A stretch of 64,000 nt of DNA from DAIQRJ01 sp963708795 (GTDB lineage Bacteria > Actinomycetota > Actinomycetes > Propionibacteriales > DAIQRJ01), in the NCBI GenBank assembly GCA_963708795.1, contig CAVPUH010000007.1, forward strand, positions 266,387-330,386, given 5' to 3'. Positions within the stretch are counted from its first letter, which is position 1. Every line of letters begins with the position of its first letter. Under the pieces are notes generated by a model that ran no database searches, was not told the DNA's origin, and saw only the letters and a program-made list of their open reading frames with translations. A program made the position numbers and the translations under genes. Shown piece by piece: positions 53,558 through 62,515 of the stretch.

Positions 53558-53639
53558 GCGGGTTCTCCCTTTGTAGGTGGGCCTTTCGGCCGTTCGGCCG
53601 GTGATGGTCGTTTGCGGGGTTCGACGTCCGGCGTTCGGT

Positions 53640-54137
53640 TCAGGCGGTGGTGCCGGCGAAGTGCCGGACCAGCGAGTCGACCGTGTGGCCCCACCCGCCG
53701 CGGATGCCCATGTCGAGCCAGGCCTGAACTTCTGCCTGGGTCAGCTCGGCGGGAAGATCGACGCGGAGCTGCATCTCGGTCTTGCCGTCGACCTCGTCGA
53801 GGGTGACGGTGACGAGCAGGCCGTCGTCGGGGTTGGCGGGGTCGACCTGCGGCCAGCCGTCGATCGTGCCCCAGGTGAACGCCAGCCGCGCCGGCGGATC
53901 GATCGCCCGGTAGATCCCGCCGGTCGGGTAGGCCTTACCCTCGCGCTCGATCATCAGCAACGACCAGAGGCCGCCGACGCGGAGGTCGACCTTGATGGAG
54001 TCGCGTGGCGTCTGGACGGTGCCGGTGAACCATTGCAGGTGATCGGGGTCGGTCCACGCCTGGAACACGAGCTCCCGGGGTGCGTCGAGCAGCCTGGTCA
54101 GCGTGAAGCTGCGCTCCACGTCGTTGGTGGTCGTCAT
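53640..54137 (-). CDS. SRPBCC (AHSA1-like) protein
   Basis: 165 residues in the START/Bet v1 fold: FTLTRLLDAPRELVFQAWTDPDHLQWF at the start, DLRVGGLWSLLMIEREGKAYPTGGIYRAIDPPARLAFTW's core strands, and a final helix DMGIRGGWGHTVDSLVRHF. Members bind hydrophobic small molecules. The start overlaps the ArsR regulator's stop by four bases, an arrangement very common for ArsR-SRPBCC pairs, where the regulator controls the operon. The ligand is unknown. Confidence 0.88.
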   Translation of the reverse strand: MTTTNDVERSFTLTRLLDAPRELVFQAWTDPDHLQWFTGTVQTPRDSIKVDLRVGGLWSLLMIEREGKAYPTGGIYRAIDPPARLAFTWGTIDGWPQVDPANPDDGLLVTVTLDEVDGKTEMQLRVDLPAELTQAEVQAWLDMGIRGGWGHTVDSLVRHFAGTTA

Positions 54138-54526
54138 GACTTTCTCCTTCTGGGGTTGGTGGAAGTCGGAGGTGCGTCGGGTGATCCAGTCCTGGACTGC
54201 GGCTGGTCGGCGACCATCGTCTTCAGGTGCTCTTCCAGGCGGTCGAAGCTCTTCTCGAAGAACGCGCGATAGGTGGCGATCCAGGAGTCGACGTCACGCA
54301 GCGGTGCGACCTCGAGCCGACAAGGTCGCCACTGAGCCTCCCGGCCCTTGACGACCAGACCGGCGGCCTCCAGCACCTTCAGGTGGCGTGAGATGGCGGG
54401 AAGCGTCATGTCGTGGGGGGCGGCGAGCTCGTTGACGGTCGCCTCACCGCGGCTGAGCTGCGCCAGGATCGATCGGCGGGTCGGATCGGCGAGAGCCGCG
54501 AAGGTGGCGCTCAACGGATCCTTCAT
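54134..54526 (-). CDS. ArsR-family winged-helix regulator
   Basis: 130 residues. The winged helix spans FAALADPTRRSILAQLSRGEATVNELA, then LPAISRHLKVLEAAGLV (recognition helix) and GREAQWRPCRLE (wing). No metal-binding Cys motif of ArsR/SmtB is seen (ELCVC is absent), so it probably senses something else or acts constitutively. It is translated with the SRPBCC protein. A 48-bp palindrome lies 24 bases ahead of its start and is the expected autoregulatory site. Confidence 0.9.
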   Translation of the reverse strand: MKDPLSATFAALADPTRRSILAQLSRGEATVNELAAPHDMTLPAISRHLKVLEAAGLVVKGREAQWRPCRLEVAPLRDVDSWIATYRAFFEKSFDRLEEHLKTMVADQPQSRTGSPDAPPTSTNPRRRKS

Positions 54527-54550
54527 CAGGCGCCCTCCGGGATGGCTGAT

Positions 54551-54598
54551 CGTTGTACTTCACACATCAGCTAATTAACTGATGTGTGAAGTACAACG
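54551..54598. promoter_or_regulatory. 48-bp palindrome, likely ArsR operator
   Basis: CGTTGTACTTCACACATCAG (54551-54570) is exactly mirrored by its reverse complement at 54579-54598 around an AT-rich 8-base centre (CTAATTAA), itself nearly symmetrical. It is 24 bases ahead of the ArsR-family gene on the minus strand. The length suggests two adjacent dimer sites or a site that covers the core promoter. No convincing gene is transcribed rightward from it. Confidence 0.7.
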
Positions 54599-54664
54599 CC
54601 TCGGGCAGCTGCCTGTCAAGTGCCCGAGATCACCGACCTTCTGCCCTGGTGGGCAGGCGCTTCG

Positions 54665-55474
54665 TCAGTCGCTCTCCGGCGGCTGCCGGACTGGCGCCGC
54701 CTGGGCAGCGACGCTGCCCAGCACGCGCGCGAGCGCCGGATCGTCGACGACCTGCCGGGCAAGGACGGCGGTCAGACGACGCGCCGCACGGGCTTGGCGC
54801 TGCAGCAGGCGTGCCGCTTCGTCGACGCTGATGGAATTGGCCTCGGCCACCATGCCGTAAGCCCTGTTGATGATGGCGCGATCGGCGACCAGCCGCAGGG
54901 TGTGCGCCGTGTCGTCCGCCGGCAATGCGAGAGGCGTCGACAAGACGATCCCGGCCAGATCCGCCATCGTCTGTCCGGTCATCGTCGGTCGGGAGTTTCC
55001 CCACGCGTCGGCCGCGTGGACGATCAGCGCCCCGAGCGGCCGGCCCGCGTTCGCGATCGGGTAGATCCGCATCGACCGGACGCCGTCGGGTGCATCGGGA
55101 ACCGACACGGCGAGCCATCGGGGCGTCGGCGCTTCGAGGTCATCCAGCGAGACCATCACACCCAAGTTGATCGACCGGGAAACAGCCCGGCCGACCAGGA
55201 CACTGGACGAGAGCGGATCGAGCATGCCGGGATACGAGGCCACGACGTGGATGGCATCACCGCGGGTCGCCGCCACCACGGCCGCGCCTGTGGCGTCGAG
55301 GCACGCGGCCGCTCGTGCCGCGATGTCCTCGAGCAAGGTCGAGGAATCGTAACCGCGGGCGAGTCGCGAGGTGACCGCTGCGATCGCCATCTCACTTCGG
55401 CTGGATCGTGCCACCGTGTCCTCCACGTCGTCCGTCGAACTCGAAGCTGGACAGTCCCCTTCACCCATTGTCAC
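54665..55474 (-). CDS. GAF-ANTAR RNA-binding regulator 1
   Basis: 269 residues. A GAF domain (~20-180) with EDIAARAAACLDATGAAVVAA, followed by an ANTAR domain (~205-260): IINRAYGMVAEANSISVDEAARLLQRQARAA. ANTAR proteins act by binding paired RNA hairpins and preventing transcription termination. The start GTG 55474 overlaps the stop of the next GAF-ANTAR gene (GTGA), so the two are translated together; ATG 55468 is an alternative. No REC domain or phosphoacceptor is present, so activation would be by ligand at the GAF domain. Confidence 0.85.
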   Translation of the reverse strand: MTMGEGDCPASSSTDDVEDTVARSSRSEMAIAAVTSRLARGYDSSTLLEDIAARAAACLDATGAAVVAATRGDAIHVVASYPGMLDPLSSSVLVGRAVSRSINLGVMVSLDDLEAPTPRWLAVSVPDAPDGVRSMRIYPIANAGRPLGALIVHAADAWGNSRPTMTGQTMADLAGIVLSTPLALPADDTAHTLRLVADRAIINRAYGMVAEANSISVDEAARLLQRQARAARRLTAVLARQVVDDPALARVLGSVAAQAAPVRQPPESD

Positions 55475-56086
55475 GGATCGTTCGCGGTGAAACGTCGGCT
55501 GCCGTCGACGACCTCGTCGGCCAGGTCACTCAAAGAGATCTCGGCCGAGTACGCGGCGGCACGCAGTCGCGAGAGTGCTTCGTCGACGGAGACACCGAGT
55601 TGAACGGCGACCATTCCGGTGGCTTGGTGGACCGCCGCGTGGTCCCAGGTCGCGTGGTCGCGGGTCTCGTCCAGCTTCACCATCAGCTCCTGGAGAACAG
55701 CGGCCTGGCCGGCGTCCGCGAGGACGGTGGCGGTCTCGTACTGAGCGGCGTCGAAGTCGCCGGGCTGCAGCGCGTACATCTCCAGCACGGCGAACACGAC
55801 GCCTTCGGCCCGGAGGGGAAAGGCGTAGGCGGCTCGTACACCCAGGACTGGCGGCCTCGCTACCGAATCCGGGCCAGCGCTCCAGAGCCTTCTCGCCGTC
55901 CATGTCAGGCTCGATCACGGGCCCGTCGGTCATCACCGCGTCGAGACACGGACCCTCACCCAGGCTGAACTGGAGTTCGTCCAACTGCTGCGCGACGCTG
56001 TCGGTGAAATACACCATCTCTCGACCGCCGCCCGGTCCCACGACTGCCACGGCGGCGCCGTCGACGGGCAGCAGGCGCAGGCACAT
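55471..56086 (-). CDS. GAF-ANTAR regulator 2 (one frameshift, start uncertain)
   Basis: The GAF part (LLPVDGAAVAVVGPGG, YFTDSVAQQLDELQFSLGEGPCLDA, GEKALERWPGFG) ends in a nonsense run near 55850 and the homology continues one base on: VLGVRAAYAFPL, VVFAVLEMY. The ANTAR part is VHQATGMVAVQLGVSVDEALSRLRAAAYSAE. The ATG 56086 is the only clear start in its frame, but the open frame upstream (VEQFCSM) looks like the preceding GAF helix, so the true start may lie near 56190 and involve another shift. The stop overlaps GAF-ANTAR 1. Confidence 0.78.
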
Positions 56087-56276
56087 CGAACAGAACTGCT
56101 CGACCTGCGAGGCGGATTCGCTCTGTTCGGTGCTCTGGACGTCGCGATCCTCACCGCGAGCTGCCGTCGCTCGTTCCCGACACCACCGATCGCCCCCTTT
56201 CCGTATCGGCGCCGGTTCCGAGTCAATCAGATGCGATCCGATCCGGACACCCAGATGCGCGTACTGTCGAAAGACG

Positions 56277-56975
56277 ATGGCGATGCATCCTGATCTCGGT
56301 GAATTCCTGGCTCAGTTGCATCAGACGGCGGATGAAGACGACACCATCGATGTCACGTTGCGCGCCATTCATTCGCTGATCCACTGCGATCACGTCGGCA
56401 TCATGCTCGTCGACGGGCGCGAGGTGACCTCCGTGGCCACGACCGACGCACTCGTGGCCGAGGCGGACCGGCTCCAGATGGTCCACGACGATGGTCCCTG
56501 CCTGTCCGCGATCAGCGGCGACGACACGTTCAGCATCGACGACACCGCAGTCGAGTCCCGATGGTCGGCGTGGTGCCGTGACACCGCCGCGCTCGGACTC
56601 CACAGCGTCCTGTCGGTCGGCATCCCCGGCGGACCTGGGGATGCAGTGGGATCGCTCAACCTGTACTCGACCCGACGATCGGCGTTCGACGACGACGACG
56701 ATCGCGCGATGGCCCAGGTGCTCGGTCGGCACGCGGCGCTGGCGCTGTCCCGGGTCCGGCGAGGGTCGGCCGTCACGCACGCGATCGACACCAGGACACG
56801 GATCGGTCAGGCACAGGGGATCCTCATGTCCGTGCACGATCTCGACGCCGACCAGGCCATGGCGGTGCTCGCCCGCTATGCCGGACACCATGGCTTCAAG
56901 CTGCGCGATGTCGCGTCCGGGGTCATCGCCACGCGCGAACTGCCGCCGCCACTGGTGCCGCCGTTGTCCCGTTGA
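56277..56975 (+). CDS. GAF-ANTAR regulator 3
   Basis: 232 residues from ATG 56277. GAF: FLAQLHQTADEDDTIDVTLRAIHSLIHCDHVGIML, DDGPCLSAISGDDTFSIDD, VGIPGGPGDAVGSLNLYS. ANTAR: RIGQAQGILMSVHDLDADQAMAVLARYAG. It is divergent from the two other GAF-ANTAR genes, sharing a ~190-base gap with the start of number 2. The DDGPCL motif is common in this family. Targets are unknown; such proteins usually control nearby or distant operons through leader RNA hairpins. Confidence 0.88.
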   Translation: MAMHPDLGEFLAQLHQTADEDDTIDVTLRAIHSLIHCDHVGIMLVDGREVTSVATTDALVAEADRLQMVHDDGPCLSAISGDDTFSIDDTAVESRWSAWCRDTAALGLHSVLSVGIPGGPGDAVGSLNLYSTRRSAFDDDDDRAMAQVLGRHAALALSRVRRGSAVTHAIDTRTRIGQAQGILMSVHDLDADQAMAVLARYAGHHGFKLRDVASGVIATRELPPPLVPPLSR

Positions 56976-57071
56976 GGCACGGCCTGGTCGACCCCGTGGC
57001 TCGATCACGTCGGCAGGCCTTTGCTCACGTCGGGTCCGTTGGATCACGTCGGGCCCGTGAATCCCGACGCA

Positions 57072-57272
57072 TCAGCTGAGCGTGTACGAGCCCGACTCCG
57101 CGGGAGAGAAGGCGAAGTCCGGCGCCACGGGCTGGACGCCGCTGTCCCCGCACTGCTCGCACTCCCAGATGACCCGGGCATCGCGAGCACCGTGGTCGAA
57201 CAGGAATCGCTGGCACGGCCCGCCGCACGACGCGCACGTCGCGGCCACGTCACCGTCGGCCATCTCGGTCAC
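57072..57272 (-). CDS. Small zinc-ribbon protein 1
   Basis: 66 residues with two Cys pairs, ATCASCGGPC and WECEQCGDSG, spaced as a zinc ribbon, followed by a short C-terminal tail (APDFAFSPAESGSY). GTG 57272 overlaps the stop of zinc-ribbon protein 2 (GTGA). No known function; it may be a metal-stabilised fold rather than an enzyme. An in-frame ATG lies three codons further in. Confidence 0.7.
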   Translation of the reverse strand: MTEMADGDVAATCASCGGPCQRFLFDHGARDARVIWECEQCGDSGVQPVAPDFAFSPAESGSYTLS

Positions 57273-57625
57273 CCCCTCGGCCGTGGATCGCGCACGGGGT
57301 CGTAGCTGTCGTATCGCGGGCTGTCCTGCTGATCGCTCACCGACGAGGGATGCCGATCCTCGACCGCTTCACCGTGCGTCCCAGCGGCCGGCACCGTGTG
57401 GACGGTCCACCGATCATCTCCGGCCGGCGGATCGAACCAGCCGACGTGGTGAATCGTGGATGTCCCGCACCGGGCGCAGGTCACTTCCAGCACACCCTGC
57501 TGGCCGGCCGCCGGCATCTCGACCGTCTGCCCGGTCCCGATCGGAACGGACGTGACCTCATGCCGGTCGTAGCGGTAGCGAAGGTCGTCACTCGAGCACT
57601 GCTCACAGGTCGTCGGGTAGTTCAT
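57269..57625 (-). CDS. Small zinc-ribbon protein 2
   Basis: 118 residues from ATG 57625 (MNYPTTCEQCSSDDLRYRY). Cys pairs CEQC and CARC about 40 residues apart should bind one zinc. The stretch after the second pair (HHVGWFDPPAGDDRWTVH) is unlike a DNA-binding protein. The C-terminal third is hydrophilic and probably disordered. It is translated with zinc-ribbon protein 1; the two share the double-CxxC plan and may be related. The frame extends upstream to 57772 without likeness. Confidence 0.72.
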   Translation of the reverse strand: MNYPTTCEQCSSDDLRYRYDRHEVTSVPIGTGQTVEMPAAGQQGVLEVTCARCGTSTIHHVGWFDPPAGDDRWTVHTVPAAGTHGEAVEDRHPSSVSDQQDSPRYDSYDPVRDPRPRG

Positions 57626-57812
57626 GTCGGGAGAACTACCCAAACCGCCAGCGGCCGAAGCGGATCGTTCGTGTGGCCGGGCCGCGTCCGTGACGTGAAC
57701 TTCTGGTTGTGCGTGGCACTCCGGTGTCCGGAAACGGTCACGCCCGATTTGTGACGAGCTGAAAGAGCGCACTCTGATCGCAGGCAGTTTCGTGCGAGAC
57801 GGAGGGGCGACC

Positions 57813-58034
57813 GTGGAAGTTCAGGACGATGTGCTGGATGTACGCCCGCTGGGGATGACCGACGGAGGTCGGTTGCGCTTCGGGGTGAGGACGCTGGAGC
57901 ACCCGGGTGAGGTGGCGGAGGTGACGGTGCCGGCGAACGTGCCGAGCCCGGAGATGTTCGCGGACGTGATCGCGCACGCGCACCTGGCGGAGCTGGACTG
58001 GAAGCCGGTGCCGAATCCGCGGGCCTCGGACTGA
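57813..58034 (+). CDS. Small conserved-looking protein of unknown function
   Basis: 73 residues from GTG 57813, which has GGAGGGG five bases ahead; GTG 57792 is an alternative without such a site. The sequence (VLDVRPLGMTDGGRLRFGVRTLE, VTVPANVPSPEMFADVIAHAHLAELDW) alternates hydrophobic and polar residues like a small alpha/beta fold. I do not recognise it. Its codon use matches its neighbours, and it converges with the dehydrogenase gene, ending two bases from its stop. Confidence 0.6.
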   Translation: MEVQDDVLDVRPLGMTDGGRLRFGVRTLEHPGEVAEVTVPANVPSPEMFADVIAHAHLAELDWKPVPNPRASD

Positions 58035-58036
58035 CC

Positions 58037-59113
58037 TCAGTCGGGTAGCAGGCTGACCTTCACCGATCGTTGGCTGTCGGCGACCAGGTCGAGCCCGTCC
58101 TGGAAGCGGGACAGCGGGAACTGGGTGCTGCAGATGTCGGCCAGCGGGAGGTTGCCGGACTCGATCATCTCGATCGCCTTCGGCCAGGTGCCCGGGCCGA
58201 GGTGGGCGCCGAGGACGTCGAGTTCCTTGTCGTCGCTGATGATCGACCAGTCGACCGAGACCGGATCCTTGAAGACGCTGTACTCGACGTAGGTGCCGAG
58301 CTTGCGGAGGATGTTGAGCCCCTGCGGGACAGCGGAGGGGTGGCCGGTGCCCTCGATGTAGACGTCGGCGCCGTAGCCGCCGGTGAGTTCGCGGACGATG
58401 GCGAGCGGGTCCTCGTGGGCGATGTTGATGGTGAGGTCGGCGCCGCAGCGGCGCGCGAGGTCGAGCTTGGAGTCGATCGAGTCGAGCGAGATGACCAGGC
58501 CGGGTGACTTGGCCTTGGCGCCGGCGATCATGCCGAGACCGATCGGGCCGGCGCCGGCGATGACGACGACATCGTCGAAGTGGAGGTTGGCGCGCTCGAC
58601 GGCGTGCAGGGAACAGGACAGCGGCTCGGCGAAGGCGGCCCACTCGGGGCGGATGTCCTTGCTGACTTTGTGAACGAGCGCTTCGACGGGATAGACCATG
58701 AACTCGCTCATGCCACCTGGGTTGGCGCGCTTGAAGCCGAACATGTTGTGGGTCTGGCACATGTGGTAGTCGCCGCGCTTGCAGTAGCGGCAGGTCCAGT
58801 CGGGGACGATCTGCTCGGGGACGACGCGGTCGCCGACCTCGATGCCCCAGTGCGCGCGGGCCTCGTCGTCGAGCTCGATGACCTCGCCGACGTTCTCGTG
58901 CCCGGGGATGACCTGGGTCTCGGTCCAGGCGGGGCGGTTCTCGTCGCCCCAGAACTTCGCGGCGCCGTGGTAGGCCTTGAGGTCGGAGGCGCAGATGCCG
59001 ACGGCTTCGACGCGGACGAGGACCTCGCCTGGCCCGGGTACGGGGACGGGAACCTCCTCGAGGCGGTAGTCCCCGGGTCCGTGGACGACGACGGCCTGCA
59101 TGGTGCTGCTCAC
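58037..59113 (-). CDS. Zinc-dependent polyol dehydrogenase, EltD-like (erythritol/L-threitol dehydrogenase)
   Basis: A medium-chain NAD-dependent dehydrogenase. Catalytic zinc: Cys in VEAVGICASDLKAY and HE in VIPGHENVGEV. Structural zinc cysteines: TCRYCKRGDYHMCQ. The Rossmann motif is IAGAGPIGLGMI. The unusually long loop KFWGDENRPAWTETQ and GMSEFMVYP resemble actinobacterial erythritol/L-threitol dehydrogenases. The start GTG 59113 has GAGGGG ahead; ATG 59101 is possible. About 358 residues. With the DhaK-DhaL kinase and DerI-like isomerase 6-8 kb away, a pathway from erythritol to erythrose 4-phosphate is plausible. Confidence 0.82.
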   Translation of the reverse strand: MSSTMQAVVVHGPGDYRLEEVPVPVPGPGEVLVRVEAVGICASDLKAYHGAAKFWGDENRPAWTETQVIPGHENVGEVIELDDEARAHWGIEVGDRVVPEQIVPDWTCRYCKRGDYHMCQTHNMFGFKRANPGGMSEFMVYPVEALVHKVSKDIRPEWAAFAEPLSCSLHAVERANLHFDDVVVIAGAGPIGLGMIAGAKAKSPGLVISLDSIDSKLDLARRCGADLTINIAHEDPLAIVRELTGGYGADVYIEGTGHPSAVPQGLNILRKLGTYVEYSVFKDPVSVDWSIISDDKELDVLGAHLGPGTWPKAIEMIESGNLPLADICSTQFPLSRFQDGLDLVADSQRSVKVSLLPD

Positions 59114-59277
59114 GTGGCTTGACCCCTCGCTCGTTGGTGCGGCTCCGTCCATTCAAGCAGCGGGGTAGTGCGGCGCACGGCCGACGGCTGAGCGCGCACT
59201 ACGGTGGGGAGCACTACCGGATCTGCGCCGTCGAGCCGGCTTGTCGCCGACGAGCGCCTGGCTGAAGAGGACGTCGC

Positions 59278-60287
59278 ATGGAGTTCAGGTACCTCGGCAA
59301 CAGCGGTCTCAAGGTCTCGGAGATCAGCTACGGCAACTGGGTGACGCACGGCTCGCAGGTCGAGGCCGACCAGGCCACCCTGTGCGTCCGGGCGGCGCTC
59401 GACGCCGGGCATCACGACCTTCGACACCGCTGACGCCTACGCCAACACCAAGGCCGAGGTCATCCTGGGCGACGCGCTGAAGGGCGAGCGCCGGGAGAGC
59501 CTCGAGATCTTCACCAAGGTCTACTTCCCGACAGGTCCCGGTGGACCCAACGACACCGGGCTGTCGCGCAAGCACATCCTCGAGTCGATCAACGGGTCGC
59601 TGAAGCGGCTGGGGACCGACTACGTCGATCTCTACCAGGCGCACCGGTACGACTTCGAGACGCCGCTGGAGGAGACGATGGAGGCGTTCGCCGACGTCGT
59701 CCGGGCCGGCAAGGCGCTCTACATCGGGGTGAGCGAGTGGACGCCGGACCAGCTCCGCGCCGGCCACGCGCTGGCGCGTGAGCTGCATGTGTCGCTGGTG
59801 TCGAACCAGCCGAAGTACAACGCGCTGTACCGGATCATCGAGCCCGAGGTGGTCCCGGTGAGCAAGGAGCTGGGGATCAGCCAGGTGGTGTTCTCGCCGA
59901 TCGAGCAGGGGATCCTGACGGGAAAGTACAAGCCGGGTCAGCCGGTCCCGGAGGGTTCCCGGGCGACCGATGAGGCCGGCGGCGGGGCGAACTTCATCAA
60001 GGGTCTGCTGACCGACGAGACGTTGACGCGGGTGCAGAAGCTGGCCCCGCTGGCAGAGGCCGAGGGTCTGTCGATGGCTCAGCTGGCGGTGGCGTGGGTG
60101 CTGCAGAACGACAACGTCGCGTCGGCGATCACGGGAGGGTCCCGCCCGGAGCAGGTGAAGGACAACGCTGCGGCGGCGGGGAAGAAGCTGTCGGCGGAGA
60201 CGCTGGCTGGCGATCGACGAGGCGCTGGGTGATTCGGTGAACCGCGACGGTTCGCAGGTGGGCAGGCATCACCGAAGAGCCGGCTGA
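59278..60287 (+). CDS. Aldo/keto reductase (two frameshifts)
   Basis: An NADPH-dependent aldo/keto reductase of the Kv-beta/YghZ-like group. From ATG 59278: MEFRYLGNSGLKVSEISYG; the catalytic Asp and Tyr are in FDTADAYANTKAE, after a one-base slip near 59410 (an extra G in GCCGGGCATC). Further motifs are YVDLYQAHRYD, IGVSEWTPDQL and SPIEQGILTGKY. Near 60208 a second slip is needed to continue IDEALGDSVNRDG to a TGA at 60285-60287. About 336 codons. It is divergent from the polyol dehydrogenase and may serve the same substrates; that is a guess. Confidence 0.83.
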
Positions 60288-60374
60288 CCTAGCAGTCGCC
60301 CGGGTGGCGAGCGGGTATCTCGATTTGGTGCGTCGACACACCGCTTACTGAAGCGGCGGTGGCAGGCTCGCCCC

Positions 60375-62515
60375 GTGATGAGCCCACTCTCTGATGGCCT
60401 GTATGAGTCGCTTCGGACGAACGGCCTCGACGGGGACCTAGCCCGACGTTCCGACCTGGCAGCCACCTTCGGGAAGGTGCCAAGTGGCGACGTACCGGAC
60501 GTTCTCGCTCGGCACGTCGCGGAGGTGGTGCGCCGGGCGATTGCTGACGAGGCGGACTCTGCGGCCAGAGTCAGACTCGTAAACAACCTGATTGCCACGG
60601 TCTCGGCCGTCAACGCGCAGGTGGCACCTGGCGTGGAGCAGTTGTTGCAGCTGACCTCTCAGGACCAGACCCCGGTGCGCCGTCTGACGCGTCCTCAAAC
60701 TCCGCTGTCCGACTCGGCGTTGCTGACGAATGCGAAGGACGAGCCAGGACTCGGAGCCGAGCGCGAGCGGAGCTGGAGAGTGCCGACTCGGTCGACCTCC
60801 TTTGCGCCTTCGTCAAGTGGTACGGATTGCGCGTCCTAGAGGAACAGTTGGGCCACCTGATCCATCGAGGTGTTCCGCTCCGAGTGCTGACGACTACATA
60901 CGTGGGTGCAACTGAGCGTCGCGCACTCGACGAGCTCATTCGCCGGTTTGGCGCCTCAGTCAAGATCAACTATGAGACGCAGTCAACTCGCCTTCATGCG
61001 AAGGTATGGCTGTTTCGCCGACGGTCAGGTTTCGACACGGCATACGTTGGCAGCTCCAACCTGTCGCGTTCGGCTCTCATCGAAGGACTCGAGTGGAACG
61101 TCCGACTGTCAGGTGTCTCGACACCGGCCTTGCTACGCAAGTTCGAGGCAACCTTCGACAGTTACTGGTCAGATCCAGCTTTTGTTCAATATGACCCGGA
61201 CAATGACGCTGACCGGCTTCATGACGCGCTGGCCCGCGCAAACGGCCGAGTAGTGCCAGGGTCAGCGGGCACGCTATCACGCTCGCCGGATTGGACGTCC
61301 GTCCATATCCGCACCAAGAAGTAATCTTGGCGTCGCTCGAAGCAGAGAGAGTAGTTCACGACCGTCATCGGAATCTCGTCATCGCTGCCACGGGGACCGG
61401 GGAAGACGATTGTTGCGGCGCTCGACTACCGACGGCTCGTTGAATCGAGCGGCAAGGATTTGACGCTGTTGTTCGTCGCGCACCGTCGTGAGATCCTCGA
61501 ACAATCCCTGAGGGCATACCGCGAGGTGATGAACTCGGGGTCGTTCGGCGAACTCTACGTCGGTGGTCAACGGCCCGACCGCTGGCGGCATGTCTTCGCT
61601 AGCGTCCAATCGTTGTCATCTTATGGAGTGGAAAGGGTGACACCCGGGCACTTTGACGTCGTTGTCATCGATGAATTCCACCATGCGGAGGCGAGCACAT
61701 ACCGACGGGTACTCAACCGGCTGAGACCTACCGAGTTGTTGGGTCTCACGGCGACGCCGGAACGCGGCGATGGTATAGACGTGCGTGCAGCTCTTCGGCG
61801 GACGTGCGGCGGCAGAACTGCGCCTTGGGACGCGCTTGAGGCCGACGTCCTAGTGCCATTTCACTACTTCGGCGTATCCGACGACGTCGATCTCAGCCGC
61901 GTTGAGTGGAGACGGGGGCGTATGATCTTGGTCGAGTTGGACGGCCTCTACACCGGGAATGATGCGCGGGCCGCCAAGGTACTGACCGAGGTGCGGGACA
62001 AAGTCCCAGTTGTGTCACTCATGCGGGCTATTGGATTTTGCGTTTCAGTTGCACATGCGAAGTATATGGCGCGCGTGTTCACCGAAGCGGGAATACCGTC
62101 GTTGGCAGTCTCGGGCACGACTGGAGACCGTGAGCGTGAATCGGCGCTCACGCGTCTCGATGAAAGAGACGTGAACTGCCTATTCGCTGCGGACCTATAC
62201 AATGAGGGACTTGACCTACCACGTATCGACACAATCCTACTGCTTCGGCCAACTCAGAGCGCAACTGTGTTTCTACAGCAGCTCGGCCGTGGATTGCGGC
62301 GGGCGGCTGGTAAGGCGGTGTTGACCGTGGTGCTGGACTTCATCGGTCAGCAGCGTCGTGAGTTTCGCTTCGATACTCGCTACCGAGCATTGACCGGAAC
62401 GAGTAGGTCAGGGCTCATACATCAGATCGAAAACTGGTTTCCATTTCTTCCTTCTGGGTCACAAATTGTACTCGATCGCGTAGCCCAGCGGGTTGTTTTG
62501 GACAACGTTCTGCGA
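60375..62515 (+). CDS. PLD-like nuclease/helicase of the DUF3427 type, frameshifted and truncated at the 3' end
   Basis: Assembled from several frames. An N-terminal phospholipase-D-like part (LCAFVKWYGLRVLEEQ, TRLHAKVWLF with HxK, AYVGSSNLSRSAL) is followed by a superfamily 2 helicase: Walker A ATGTGKT (after correcting one extra G near 61400), DEAH-type DEFHHA, LLGLTATPERGDG and QLGRGLRRAAG. Then come FPFLPSGSQIVLDR and VVLDNV of the DUF3427 region. Shifts lie near 60765, 61280 and 61400, with compensating pairs near 61790-61840 and 61930. Likeness stops at about 62515, where another DNA begins. GC is lower than in the genes to the left. Proteins of this type are often linked to DNA defence or repair. 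Confidence 0.78.
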
